A stretch of DNA of 64,000 nt from Bosea sp. RAC05 (GTDB lineage Bacteria; Pseudomonadota; Alphaproteobacteria; Rhizobiales; Beijerinckiaceae), in NCBI RefSeq assembly GCF_001713455.1, contig NZ_CP016464.1, forward strand, positions 1,177,501 to 1,241,500, read 5' to 3'. This document shows positions 17,219-26,095 of this stretch, piece by piece. A model generated the notes under the pieces. The model was not told the origin of the DNA. It saw only the letters and a program-made list of their open reading frames with translations, and searched no databases. How positions within the stretch are numbered: the stretch's first letter is position 1; the number at the start of each line of letters is the position of its first letter. The translations under genes and the position numbers were made by a program.

Positions 17219-19753
17219 GTGGCAATTGACGGTTCACCGATCGCATCCATACTCCAAAAAAGGGCCGAGTTGCGCCCGTTGCAGGATGGATGCGGTTTGG
17301 CCAAAGCAGCGGACAGGGGAATAGAGCCCGCTGAGGGCAAGTCGGTCCTCAACGCCGGCAACCAGAAGCAGGTCGAGCGCCTGCTCAAGAAGTCCGCCGA
17401 CCAGGCCGCCAAACAAGCCAAGCGCAAGTGGAAGAGCGCAGGCCGCAACCCCTTCTCGCGGAACGCCAACGCCCGCATGGGCGGGATCGAGAAGGCCCTG
17501 ACCAACGCCCTCAAGGGCGCGCTGAACTTCCACGCCAACAACTCCGGTCCGCGCCCGTCCATCAAGATGACGGCCCCCGACACCGGCGGGAGGCCCTTCC
17601 ACTTCTCGCACACGACCGTCAACGCAAGCGGCGCGTCCAAGACCTACAGGCCCGGCACGACGGCCGCCCACATGAGCTACATCGACCGCGAGTCCGCCGT
17701 CGAGCAGGCCATGCTGGAGGAGGGCGTCGACCTGTCGCTCTCGTCGCGCGAGATCTACGAAGAGGCCTTCGGCCGCGATCCGGCCGAGCGAATGCAGGGC
17801 TACATCGAGGACGCCGAGAAGGTCGAGGCCGCCAAGGCGGCGCAAGCGGGCCAGGCGCCCCAGCCGCTCGCCTTCACCTTCGGCAACATCGGCGACACCA
17901 AGGAGGAGCGCCGCGCCTTCTGGCAGCTCGTCGAGGACCATCCCGAGCGCGGCAACGCGCGGCTCCAGAGCCGCGTCATCCTCGAGCTGCCGGTCGAGTC
18001 CACGCCGGCGCAGCGCGTGAAGATCGTCAAGGAGTACGTCAAGGGCCTCGAGGAGCGCGGACTGCGCTACCACGGCGCCCTGCACGCGCCGACCGACAAG
18101 AACGACCCGCGCAACTACCACGCCCACATCATCTACATGGCGAGGCCGGCCGAGAAGGTCGACTTCGCGTTCGACGGCCTCGACGACGGCACGGACAAGC
18201 CGAAGGCGAAGGTCTGGGACTTCGCGGCCGTCACGAAGATCAAAGACGAGTTCAGGGTCACGCGCACGCGGTACTTCCACCGCCAAACGGTCGATCCCGA
18301 GACCCGATCGAAGAAGTTCATCCCCAACGAGCGCAAGCGCCTCGCCGAGATCGTCAACGCCGTCATGGCCGAGGCCGGCAACCCCGTGCGCTACGACCCG
18401 CGCAGCTACAAGGCGATGGGCATCGAGGTCGAGGCCATGCGCTCGATCTCGCGGATCGTCGCCGACAAGGCCAAGGACTCCAAGCGCGTCATCCTCGACG
18501 AGGGCCGCACCAAGCGCGACATCGAGGCCGAGGTCCGGCGCCTCGCCCAGGAGCGCGCGCCCGAGTACGCCGAGGTCTCGAGGATCCGCGCCGCCGTCAG
18601 GACGGGCCACAGGCAGCTGCGCCAACTGGAGAAGGAGGGGTCCTTCCTCAAGAAGAAGCCGATACTGCGGCGCGGGGCGCACGGGGTGAAGACCTACGTC
18701 AAGAGCAAGGCGCTCGACTACGCCCGCACGCGGGCGTTGCACGTCGAGCGCTCGATCGAGGCCGCGCAGGAGATCCGCTCGGTCGAGCGCGTCGTCGAGG
18801 CAACCAAGCCTGAGGTCATCGCCCTGTTGCGGGCCAGGCTCGCGCGCAGCCTGCTCGATGCCCGCGCCAAGGGCAACAAGAAGGAGGTCGCCCGGCTCAA
18901 GAAGGAGATGGCGGTCGTGCCGAAGACCGCGCTCGCTGCGCTCCTGCACGGCGTCGCCAAGTCGGAGGTGGAGATCCTCAAGGCCCGCAACGAGCGCGCC
19001 GGCGCCTCGAGGATGGCGCGCGTGCGCCAGGCGATGCGCGACTGGCGCGCCGCCGCGCTGGGCGCCAAGCCGGACCTGACGCCGACGGCCCCGCAGACGG
19101 CGATCCGGACGGGCGGAATCGCCGTCAACGCGGCGGCGCGCACCACCGAGGCGCCGGCGATGCCCAAGCCCAAGGAACACCCCATGTGGGCCTCCTACGA
19201 CGACATCGTCGACGACGTCTTCAAGACGGGCTTCCAGAAGTACATGTGGGGCGTCAACAAGCGCTACACCAACTTCATCCTGGAGAACGCCGACAACGAC
19301 GTCCCCGGACGCACGCCGCTCGAGCTCGCGGCGAAGCTGATCGAGGCCGTCAAGCAGCACCCGGCCAAGGCCGAGGAGCTGATCATGTCGTACCAGAACG
19401 GACGCCAAGTGCCCCAGCCCGGCGCCTTCTCCGACGGCCCCACCCGCCCAACGGGGGCGCAAGGGCCGATCGAGGACGCGCCGCCGGTGTTCAAGCAGCG
19501 CGCCAGGATGCCCGGCGCGGCGCCCGGCGAGGTACAGCCCTTCCCTTACGACCTGACCCCGCTCGAGCCGATTACGCCGCTCGCTACGCCGTTGAGATCG
19601 ACTGCGCCGGCGGACGAGGCTAAGCACGTCCCGCCAAACCCACCGCCCTCGGACGAGGCTACCAACGAGCCGGCGAAGGCCAAGCGCAAGGATAGGGAAC
19701 GCAAGAAGGAGAGGCGGCGCGTGATTATGATCGGACGTGGCCGCGAGCGGTAG
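17219..19753 (+). CDS. MobA/MobL-type relaxase
   Basis: Relaxases nick the transfer origin and pilot single-stranded DNA during mobilisation. The signature is at about residues 265-305: HGALHAPTDKNDPRNYHAHI, matching the MobA/MobL motif III with the metal-binding HxH in the context NxHxH. SRVILELPVESTPAQRV before it is the usual preceding strand. The long C-terminal half (from about residue 400) is charged, helical and repetitive. The GTG at 17219 gives 844 residues but the true start may be further in, because the first 60 residues look unlike the family. The catalytic Tyr is not obvious. No coupling protein or secretion genes accompany it in this window. Confidence 0.82.
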   Translation: MAIDGSPIASILQKRAELRPLQDGCGLAKAADRGIEPAEGKSVLNAGNQKQVERLLKKSADQAAKQAKRKWKSAGRNPFSRNANARMGGIEKALTNALKGALNFHANNSGPRPSIKMTAPDTGGRPFHFSHTTVNASGASKTYRPGTTAAHMSYIDRESAVEQAMLEEGVDLSLSSREIYEEAFGRDPAERMQGYIEDAEKVEAAKAAQAGQAPQPLAFTFGNIGDTKEERRAFWQLVEDHPERGNARLQSRVILELPVESTPAQRVKIVKEYVKGLEERGLRYHGALHAPTDKNDPRNYHAHIIYMARPAEKVDFAFDGLDDGTDKPKAKVWDFAAVTKIKDEFRVTRTRYFHRQTVDPETRSKKFIPNERKRLAEIVNAVMAEAGNPVRYDPRSYKAMGIEVEAMRSISRIVADKAKDSKRVILDEGRTKRDIEAEVRRLAQERAPEYAEVSRIRAAVRTGHRQLRQLEKEGSFLKKKPILRRGAHGVKTYVKSKALDYARTRALHVERSIEAAQEIRSVERVVEATKPEVIALLRARLARSLLDARAKGNKKEVARLKKEMAVVPKTALAALLHGVAKSEVEILKARNERAGASRMARVRQAMRDWRAAALGAKPDLTPTAPQTAIRTGGIAVNAAARTTEAPAMPKPKEHPMWASYDDIVDDVFKTGFQKYMWGVNKRYTNFILENADNDVPGRTPLELAAKLIEAVKQHPAKAEELIMSYQNGRQVPQPGAFSDGPTRPTGAQGPIEDAPPVFKQRARMPGAAPGEVQPFPYDLTPLEPITPLATPLRSTAPADEAKHVPPNPPPSDEATNEPAKAKRKDRERKKERRRVIMIGRGRER

Positions 19754-19917
19754 ACGACCACCAAAACGTCCCGCGAGCGAGGTACCTCGTAGGAGATTTG
19801 GCCCGATCGGCCCCTTCAGATTCAGCGAGTCTTCCGCGGAGGCCCGGAAATGGGTCACCCCAGAGAAAAAGGCCTGCCGGAGCGGGTCCTCTGGCCCCGC
19901 GCTCCGTGGACGTTGAT

Positions 19918-20352
19918 ATGAAGAATGAGAGTTTTGGTAGCGGCGACGACGCGCCGCAGGATGCGGACCTCCGGCTCTATGCCCGGGCCTGGTCCGGAGC
20001 GATGACCGCCGACGAGCTGTTCTTGCGGGCGGAAACCTACCTCGCTCATTCCCTGCTCATTGGCCGAGACCCGGACCGGTCCTATCCCGAGCACCGTCTG
20101 ACAGGGCATCAACTGAGCCAGGGCGCCCTCATTGCCGCGCGCCGCATGGCGCTGCTGCTGTCAGAAATGCCTACTGGCCTTCGTGAGGTCCTGGCGCTTC
20201 GCATTCACCTCCATGAGGCCATGTCCGTTCTCGAAAGCGAGACGACGGCCTCGAATGCCGTCCACATGATCGGGGCGGCAATCAAGGCCGATGCCGAGCG
20301 CCTGGGCGTCGGATTCCTGCCTTTGGCGCATCCCCGTGGCCGGGGGCATTGA
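19918..20352 (+). CDS. Unknown element protein, coupled to the exonuclease gene
   Basis: The ATG at 19918 is preferred to a longer in-frame form with a Pro/Arg-rich leader. The 144-residue product is helical and acidic at the N terminus (DDAPQDADLRLYARAW) with no motif I recognise. It overlaps the exonuclease start region, so the two are likely co-translated. It may be an accessory factor of the nuclease. That is inferred from overlap only. Confidence 0.6.
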   Translation: MKNESFGSGDDAPQDADLRLYARAWSGAMTADELFLRAETYLAHSLLIGRDPDRSYPEHRLTGHQLSQGALIAARRMALLLSEMPTGLREVLALRIHLHEAMSVLESETTASNAVHMIGAAIKADAERLGVGFLPLAHPRGRGH

Positions 20353-20357
20353 CATCT

Positions 20358-21773
20358 ATGTCATTGATTTTTATAGATTTTGAGTCGACCGGACTCGACA
20401 CGGCCGTCAATCTGCCCACCCAGGCCGCTTTGATCCTGACGGACGATGATCTCGTCGTCCAGGACGAGGTAGTACTCTTTGGCCGGGTGCCCCAGCACAT
20501 CGTGCCCGCGCCCGACGCGATGCTGGTCACGTCGCTCACGCCGGAACAACTCGAAGCGCCCCGGCTCAGCCATCTCGAACTGGCAACATCCATCGCGCGA
20601 CTGCTGGCGTCATGGGCGCCGGCTACCGTCGTGGGCTTCAATTCCCTGAGGTATGACGAGGAGCTCCTTCGAAATTTCTTCCATCAGACGCTCCTCCCTC
20701 CCTACCTAACGTCTGGCAAAGGCTTCCGCCGCGCGGACGTCCTGCCGATGCTGAGGACGCTGGCACAAATCCGGCCATCGGTGATCTCTATCCCAAAGGT
20801 GGACGGCAAGCCGGTCTATCGCCTCGGCGATGTCTGCAGGTTCAACGGCATCGGGCTCGCCGAGCACGACCAGCATGACGCCCTCAACGACGTGCGCGCG
20901 ACTATCGCGCTGTTCAGGCTGATGCGCGAGCGCGCTCCCGACCTCATCGCGAGCATGATGGAGAACGCGCACAAGTCCGGGGCCATCCGGCGGCTCTCGG
21001 CGGGCGGCATTGTCGGGCACGCCGATTTCGGCAGGATCGTTCCGGTGACCGCTCTCATGCCGGCCCCAAACAATGGGGCGAGCTGGGCGGTGGCGGATCT
21101 GTCGATCGATCCTTCCACCTATCTGGGCTTATCGGCACCCGACCTGATTGGTCTGATGGGCGCCAAGGGCGAGCGGCCAATCCGGACGGTGAAAGCAAAT
21201 TCGCAGCCCATGCTCCTGCCGTGGACGCCCGAGGTCAGCATGGCGGCGACCTGCCGACCAGAGGACGAGGCGGTCTACAACAACCGCCTCCGCCAGATCC
21301 ACGCCGACGATGGGTTTTGGCGCAACCTGACCGCCGCCCTGGCCAACCGCTTTGCCGATCGCCAGCCTAGCCCATACCCGGAGCAGAGGCTCTACGATGG
21401 CTTCCCCTCCAAGGAAGACGTTGGACGTGCCGCCCGGTGGCACGAACTGGACTGGTCCGCTCGATACGCCTTTGGCGAACGGCACTTTCAGGACGATCGC
21501 CTCCGGGCCTTCTCGCGACGGCTCGTGTTCGAGCATGCGCCGGAGACGATGACACCGGAGCAGTGGCGAGAGGGGCGCGAGTGGCTGCAAAACCGGCTGA
21601 CGACGACCGATCCGGTGCCGTGGCTTACCCTGCCGGCCGCAATCGCCCGTTGCGCCGAGTTGCGGCGCGAAACAGTCGACCCGGAGCGCCTTGCCCGGAT
21701 CGACGTGATCTGTCGATGGCTGGAGGGCCGCCTTGCTGAGATGGTCCGCCCGGCCCAACCATCATCGGGCTAG
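20358..21773 (+). CDS. sbcB: Exodeoxyribonuclease I homologue (DEDD exonuclease)
   Basis: ExoI digests single-stranded DNA 3' to 5'. The 471-residue protein (ATG 20358; a TTG at 20349 is also possible) has Exo I FIDFESTGLD (Asp and Glu of DEDD), Exo II GFNSLRYDEELLRNFF and Exo III EHDQHDALNDVRAT (His/Asp), in the order and spacing of E. coli SbcB, plus an ExoI-like C-terminal half (RRETVDPERLARIDVI). Length is close to the 475 residues of E. coli SbcB. It overlaps the previous gene. On a mobilisable element it could process single-stranded transfer or replication intermediates. Confidence 0.9.
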   Translation: MSLIFIDFESTGLDTAVNLPTQAALILTDDDLVVQDEVVLFGRVPQHIVPAPDAMLVTSLTPEQLEAPRLSHLELATSIARLLASWAPATVVGFNSLRYDEELLRNFFHQTLLPPYLTSGKGFRRADVLPMLRTLAQIRPSVISIPKVDGKPVYRLGDVCRFNGIGLAEHDQHDALNDVRATIALFRLMRERAPDLIASMMENAHKSGAIRRLSAGGIVGHADFGRIVPVTALMPAPNNGASWAVADLSIDPSTYLGLSAPDLIGLMGAKGERPIRTVKANSQPMLLPWTPEVSMAATCRPEDEAVYNNRLRQIHADDGFWRNLTAALANRFADRQPSPYPEQRLYDGFPSKEDVGRAARWHELDWSARYAFGERHFQDDRLRAFSRRLVFEHAPETMTPEQWREGREWLQNRLTTTDPVPWLTLPAAIARCAELRRETVDPERLARIDVICRWLEGRLAEMVRPAQPSSG

Positions 21774-21973
21774 GGTGGCGAGATCGATGCCGGCTTCCGG
21801 CCGGCCAAACGAGCGGCGTACCTATCGAGGGAAGGGCGCTGGCCGTGAGGTCCGCGTCCTTTTTCGTGGCGAGCGGACGACGAGGGCCATGCACGAGGAA
21901 AAGACCGGTCAATGAGACGAAGGGGATCACACCCCCGGGATCTCAGGCAGACACGAAGAGAATCCGACAACAT

Positions 21974-22174
21974 GGCCTTCCTACGGCCTCAACACGGCCC
22001 TCTGGTCCAGAGCGCGCTTAGAGGGCCTTCCTGTCCTGTTTGCGATCGGTCAACACCGGCTTCCCACGGCGCCACGACGGGATTTGGGTCCAGAGCGCGC
22101 TTAGAGGGCCGTCCTGTCCGGTTGGCAGTCTGCCAACAGGGCCTTCCCACGGCCCTAACACGGCCCTCTGGTCC
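21974..22174. repeat. Two pairs of 35-37 bp direct repeats
   Basis: Repeat A occurs at 21974-22008 and 22140-22174 (35 bases, three mismatches by eye; it begins GGCCTTCC and ends CCCTCTGGTCC). Repeat B occurs at 22004-22040 and 22087-22123 (37 bases, two mismatches; it begins GGTCCAGAGCGCGCTTAGAG and continues GGCC). A1 and B1 overlap by 5 bases. They lie in a 1-kb gene-free region between the exonuclease and the AAA ATPase, just before the palindrome array. They look like part of a replication or segregation locus. Confidence 0.8.
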
Positions 22175-22267
22175 GGATCGGACTCAGTCGGCCGTGCCGT
22201 CGGATTGGTAATCTCTGGACCTGGGCTACCCACCATCCTGTCAGCGTCTTCGAACTGGGCTTCGAGT

Positions 22268-22657
22268 CAGAACGTTGTTCTGTAAATGGTCGCTCAGGCA
22301 AATCTCAGAACGATGTTCTGACCCGATTAGGCGATCAGAACATCGTTCTCGCCGGTCGAACAGCGTTCTGACCTGGCAAAGCGCCAAGTCGCTGACCGAG
22401 CCCGCGGATCGCCCCTACAACGCGCGGGTTCAACGTCGTCCGGGCCGGGTCGTCGAGTCAGAACGGTGTTCTGGAAAATCGATCAGGCTCTCCAAAAACG
22501 TTGTTCTACGCAGATTTCGGCAATCAGAACGGTGTTCTAGCCCGGCGAACAGCGTTCTGGCCAAGGCACAGGTTGAGGCAGCTTATCAAGCCGCCAAGGC
22601 CGCTCACAAATCAGAACACCGTTCTGGTCGGAGCTTGAAGTTCAGAACGTCAATCTG
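22268..22657. repeat. Ten-copy array of palindrome CAGAAC-N3-GTTCTG
   Basis: Fifteen-base units start at 22268, 22306, 22336, 22356, 22459, 22494, 22525, 22545, 22612 and 22643. Units 1, 2, 5 and 9 are perfect palindromes (for example CAGAACGTTGTTCTG); others differ at one to three arm bases. The first eight form two copies of a module of about 190 bases with matching internal offsets (0, 38, 68, 88 and 0, 35, 66, 86) and similar spacers. The rest of 21774-22775 has no gene. The array ends about 120 bases before the AAA ATPase start. It should bind a dimeric protein many times, like an iteron origin, centromere or cooperative operator. Confidence 0.9.
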
Positions 22658-22775
22658 GATCAGGCGGCGCCCGCGAGGCGTCGCCTGTTTCCGTTCGAGC
22701 CGGGCTTGTGGAGGTCATCAAGGCCACCCCGCGGGACGAGGTCCGCTCCGCGGCCTCGAATAATCGGATCAACCC

Positions 22776-23960
22776 ATGAAGACTGCGCGTCGTCGCCCCG
22801 CCTCCTCCGAGCCGGCCGCCGCTGCCCCTAAGACAAGGGGAGGGAAGAAGACAGGCTCGGGTACGCCCATGACCCAGGACGAAACGCCTGGCGACGTTCC
22901 GCTGCCGCCGACGAGAGCGGTCTATGACCGCGACGCGGTACTCCGCGAAATGGAGATGCTCCTCGGCCGGCCTTACTATGGACATCTCGAGGAATTCCAC
23001 GGCTCCCCGACGGCGTTCAACGAGGCGGACCAGAGCCGCTATGACCGCCTCCTCGCGCTGTACCATGACGCCAGCGCCGGGCAGCGTCCGCTCCTAATCG
23101 CAGCCCAAGAGCACGTCACCGCCCTGGGCCTGGTGAGGACGCGGTGCCCCGGATTCGAGCCCGTAGTCGACCTGATCATCCGCTCGGCGGTCCTATCGAT
23201 GCGCACGGGCACGCCGATCGCCGTGCCTCCGCTGATGCTGCACGGTCCGCCGGGGACAGGAAAAACCCATGCAAGCCGTCAGATTGCAAGCGCTCTCGGC
23301 ACCGAAATTCACGCGATCAGCTGCTCAACCAATAGCGACGCCCAGGCGCTGGTCGTCGGCCACCCGACGTCGTGGAAGGCAGCTCGCATGGGGCAGCTGA
23401 CGGAAGCACTGGCGAATGGGATGAGCGCTCAGCCCGTCATTCTGCTCGACGAGGCCGACAAGCTCGTCACGCACAGTTCCGAGAAGCCCTACAACACGCT
23501 TCTTGCCGCTCTCGAGCCGGAGAGCAGTCGGGTTCTTTTGGATGAATTCGTACGCGTGGAGTTCGACCTGTCGGGCGCGATCTTTATCGCGACCGCAAAC
23601 GAGGTCGCGGCGCTGCCCGACTTCATCCTCGACCGTCTCTTGACGTTCTTCGTCGCCCCACAGCGGGGCGATGCCCTTCTCGCGGTGACGCGGTTGATCG
23701 CTGAAAGGCTCGTCGGCGAGCTCCACGGTGGCGTAAACGTCCCGTCCGACGACGTTCTGACGCGCGCGGCGCGTCATAACCCGCGCCGGCTCGGCAAGCT
23801 GCTGCGGCTTGCATTCGGCTACGCGGCGGCGGGCGGGCGCGCGGCGCTGACCATCGCCGACATCGTGGCGGCCGAAGAGCTCGTGAGGGCATCGCCGCAG
23901 GCGCGGCCCATCGGCTTCCTGGCGGCGCATCGCGAAGAGGGCCCGGATAGGGCTCTGTGA
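22776..23960 (+). CDS. Lon-like AAA ATPase (no protease domain)
   Basis: The 394-residue protein has Walker A HGPPGTGKTH (about residue 151), Walker B VILLDEADK, sensor 1 IFIATANE and an arginine-finger region (LPDFILDRLLTFF). The arrangement and the VVGHPTSWKAARMGQL segment resemble the AAA module of Lon and related single-module ATPases. The N terminus is a basic, disordered-looking 40 residues. No protease or helicase domain follows. It is preceded by the palindrome array, so it may remodel a DNA-bound complex there. That link is inferred from position. Confidence 0.82.
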   Translation: MKTARRRPASSEPAAAAPKTRGGKKTGSGTPMTQDETPGDVPLPPTRAVYDRDAVLREMEMLLGRPYYGHLEEFHGSPTAFNEADQSRYDRLLALYHDASAGQRPLLIAAQEHVTALGLVRTRCPGFEPVVDLIIRSAVLSMRTGTPIAVPPLMLHGPPGTGKTHASRQIASALGTEIHAISCSTNSDAQALVVGHPTSWKAARMGQLTEALANGMSAQPVILLDEADKLVTHSSEKPYNTLLAALEPESSRVLLDEFVRVEFDLSGAIFIATANEVAALPDFILDRLLTFFVAPQRGDALLAVTRLIAERLVGELHGGVNVPSDDVLTRAARHNPRRLGKLLRLAFGYAAAGGRAALTIADIVAAEELVRASPQARPIGFLAAHREEGPDRAL

Positions 23961-24120
23961 TGAAGGTGAGGTCCCGACCGGCTGACGCCGATCGTGAGCG
24001 GCTCGTCCCGGCCGGGGCGGCGTGGCCGCTTGGATCCAGACGAGCCTGAGAGATGAGGCATCGGAATCAGAACCCCCGATAAGCCCGCCCGACAACACAA
24101 GCCGAAAAGATACGAAGACG

Positions 24121-24978
24121 ATGACGAAGAAGACCCTCCCGCCTGCAAACGGCCGACCGCTCCAGCCTGCCCACTCCGCCGCCGCCGTAATGCGCTACTT
24201 CAAGACGCAGTGGCCGCGGATCGGCGGCACGGCCCTGACGCCGCTGCGTGCCGATGCCTTCCGGGATCCGCGCTTCACCGAGCGCTATGAACCCGGCATC
24301 CTCGTGCGCGCCTATGTCGCCGCATGCGGCCAGATCACCTCGCCTGAGAACGCCATTGGCCTGCTCGGTGCCGCGCGTGACCTCAACCTGCCGCTCTACA
24401 AGGTCGCGAGCACCGAATGCGCCGATATCCGTCGCCGCACGGACGCGCTCAACCGCGACCGGTACGGCTCCCATCGCAAGCTCGCGACCGGCGGCGTCTT
24501 CGATCCTGGCTTCGACAGGTGGACATTCCAGCAGATCCTGCCGACCCGCGAGCCGCTGCGCGGGGCACCGGTGACTCTGGAAGCACGCAGCGTCGACGTG
24601 ATCTTGCCTGCTGGGGTCAGCAGCGGTGAATTCGAGAAGCGCCTCCACCAGGCAATGGCGAACGCCAGCCTGAATGCCTGGCTCGAGACGAGCGACGGCA
24701 TTGCGCACTGCGCCTTGGTCGGTCTGAATCCCCGCGAGCAGCAGCGCTTCACCGCCCTCCGGTTCGGCAAGCCCGCCAGGATCTCGCCCGCTGAAGAGAT
24801 CTACATCTTCCGCCCGATCGGCGAGGACGCGGATCGGCTCCTGACGGTCATCGAGACCATCATCTACCAGCTCGTGCTCGGCACCGCTTCCCCGGCCAAT
24901 CCGCTCTGGTCCAGCGCCAGCCAGCATGCCGGGCGCCGTGATGGCGCGCCCTCCGACCGTCGTCACGCTTCCGCCTGA
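24121..24978 (+). CDS. Unknown conserved-looking element protein A
   Basis: The ATG at 24121 follows GAAGACG and starts a basic N terminus (TKKTLPPANGRP). The 285-residue product has normal GC-rich codon use and segments such as HSAAAVMRYFKTQWPRIGG and EEIYIFRPIGEDADRL, but no motif I can name. It follows the AAA ATPase by 160 bases and precedes a hairpin at 24989-25019. It belongs to a run of three unknown proteins. Being in the element backbone, it may serve maintenance. No function is claimed. Confidence 0.65.
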   Translation: MTKKTLPPANGRPLQPAHSAAAVMRYFKTQWPRIGGTALTPLRADAFRDPRFTERYEPGILVRAYVAACGQITSPENAIGLLGAARDLNLPLYKVASTECADIRRRTDALNRDRYGSHRKLATGGVFDPGFDRWTFQQILPTREPLRGAPVTLEARSVDVILPAGVSSGEFEKRLHQAMANASLNAWLETSDGIAHCALVGLNPREQQRFTALRFGKPARISPAEEIYIFRPIGEDADRLLTVIETIIYQLVLGTASPANPLWSSASQHAGRRDGAPSDRRHASA

Positions 24979-24988
24979 TCGCCTAGCA

Positions 24989-25019
24989 CCGCCAGGCCGT
25001 CTTCAAGACGGCCTGGCGG
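24989..25019 (+). terminator. Hairpin terminator-like structure
   Basis: A near-perfect 31-base inverted repeat (arms CCGCCAGGCCGTCTT and its complement around a single central base) lies 11 bases after the previous stop. It lacks a U-tract (TTCATC follows), so it may be a weak or bidirectional terminator. Confidence 0.6.
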
Positions 25020-25075
25020 CTTCATCGAGACGCCCTTCAGGGCAACCTCCCTCATCCCAAACGAATGATAGACCC

Positions 25076-25981
25076 ATGACCGCCAGCACCCATTCCGACC
25101 TGCTCTCTCTCCACCATGTTCTCTTCGATACGACGGTCCGTCCCGTCATCTCCGAGCTCGCCGCGATGCAGCTCGATCGTCCCAGCGACGGCGACTACGC
25201 CGCCTTCATCGGCAACACCCCCTCGCTCGTCGCCATCGCCGCCCGGTGCGCTCAGCGGTCGCAGGAGCTTGAGCGGTTCATTCGGCTGGCGGAAGCTTCG
25301 GCGCCGTTCCTGGTGCGCGAGCACGTCTCGACGCCCCAGGCCTTCGCCATGCTCTCAGAGGACGCCACGCTGGCCCTGGCTCTGCTGCCGGCGCGCACCG
25401 CCGCCGACCACCATGCGCGCCGCGAGCACGGCTTCGCCCTGATCCGCGCTGTGCACGAACTCGATGATCCTACCCTCGAGCCGCTGGCCCGCACGGCCTT
25501 CGGGATCGAGCCGCTGTCCACGAAGACGGCCGGTGCGGTGGCGACGAACGCGCTGGCCCACGCCGTGGCCAGCTACCGCGAGATCGAGGCATCCCGCAGC
25601 ACCGCGACCGTGCATCGCATCGAGGATGCCGCTTCGCTGCGGGCGTTCGTCGAACAGGCCCCGGACTTCGACGCGCTCTACCGCACGGTCGAGCTTCACG
25701 CCCGGGAGGCCGATCGCTGGGCGGAAAACCTCGTCTCGTCCGACCTTGGCCATGAGGAGCACCAGCAGATCACCATGGCGCTGGAGGGCGCGAGGCTACA
25801 GGCTCGCATCGCGCTCCTGAGGATTGCAATGTCGCCGGCCCATGTCGATCTCGACCGATGGGACGACCTCGCCGCGCTGGTCGTCCCACACCCGACGCCG
25901 CAGCTCGCGGCGACCCTGTCGCTGGCCAAGAAGATGTCGGTCTCCCTGCGCGAGATGCTGGCGGCGCATCCGCTGGTCTGA
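25076..25981 (+). CDS. Unknown conserved-looking element protein B
   Basis: The ATG at 25076 starts MTASTHSDLLSLHHVLFDTT. A longer in-frame form would cross the hairpin and is rejected. The 301-residue product is almost wholly alpha-helical with many Ala, Glu and Arg (for example DALYRTVELHAREADRWAEN), consistent with a cytoplasmic helical repeat protein. I do not recognise a family. It has its own terminator at 26008-26037 and so is probably a separate transcript. Confidence 0.65.
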   Translation: MTASTHSDLLSLHHVLFDTTVRPVISELAAMQLDRPSDGDYAAFIGNTPSLVAIAARCAQRSQELERFIRLAEASAPFLVREHVSTPQAFAMLSEDATLALALLPARTAADHHARREHGFALIRAVHELDDPTLEPLARTAFGIEPLSTKTAGAVATNALAHAVASYREIEASRSTATVHRIEDAASLRAFVEQAPDFDALYRTVELHAREADRWAENLVSSDLGHEEHQQITMALEGARLQARIALLRIAMSPAHVDLDRWDDLAALVVPHPTPQLAATLSLAKKMSVSLREMLAAHPLV

Positions 25982-26007
25982 GCCTCCGGGCACCTGAGGA
26001 AAGCAAG

Positions 26008-26037
26008 AGGGCGTCCTGTCGGGGCGCCCTTTTCGTT
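26008..26037 (+). terminator. Rho-independent terminator
   Basis: Arms AGGGCG and CGCCCT flank a loop and are followed by TTTCGTTT, starting about 25 bases after the stop of the preceding gene. Good match to an intrinsic terminator. Confidence 0.75.
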
Positions 26038-26095
26038 TGGCGAGCGATGAGGTGCGGCCAGCCGGTCGTCACCCCCGTGGAGCAGGAAAACAGAC

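Noticed and set aside
17234..19858. Long open frame on the minus strand opposite the relaxase
   Set aside because: It mirrors the relaxase, is rich in Leu, Arg and Gly without motifs, and arises from high GC at codon positions. The relaxase motif on the plus strand decides the case.
22268..22657. CRISPR array
   Set aside because: Repeats are only 15 bases, palindromic and unevenly spaced, spacers are partly repeated, and no cas genes are near.
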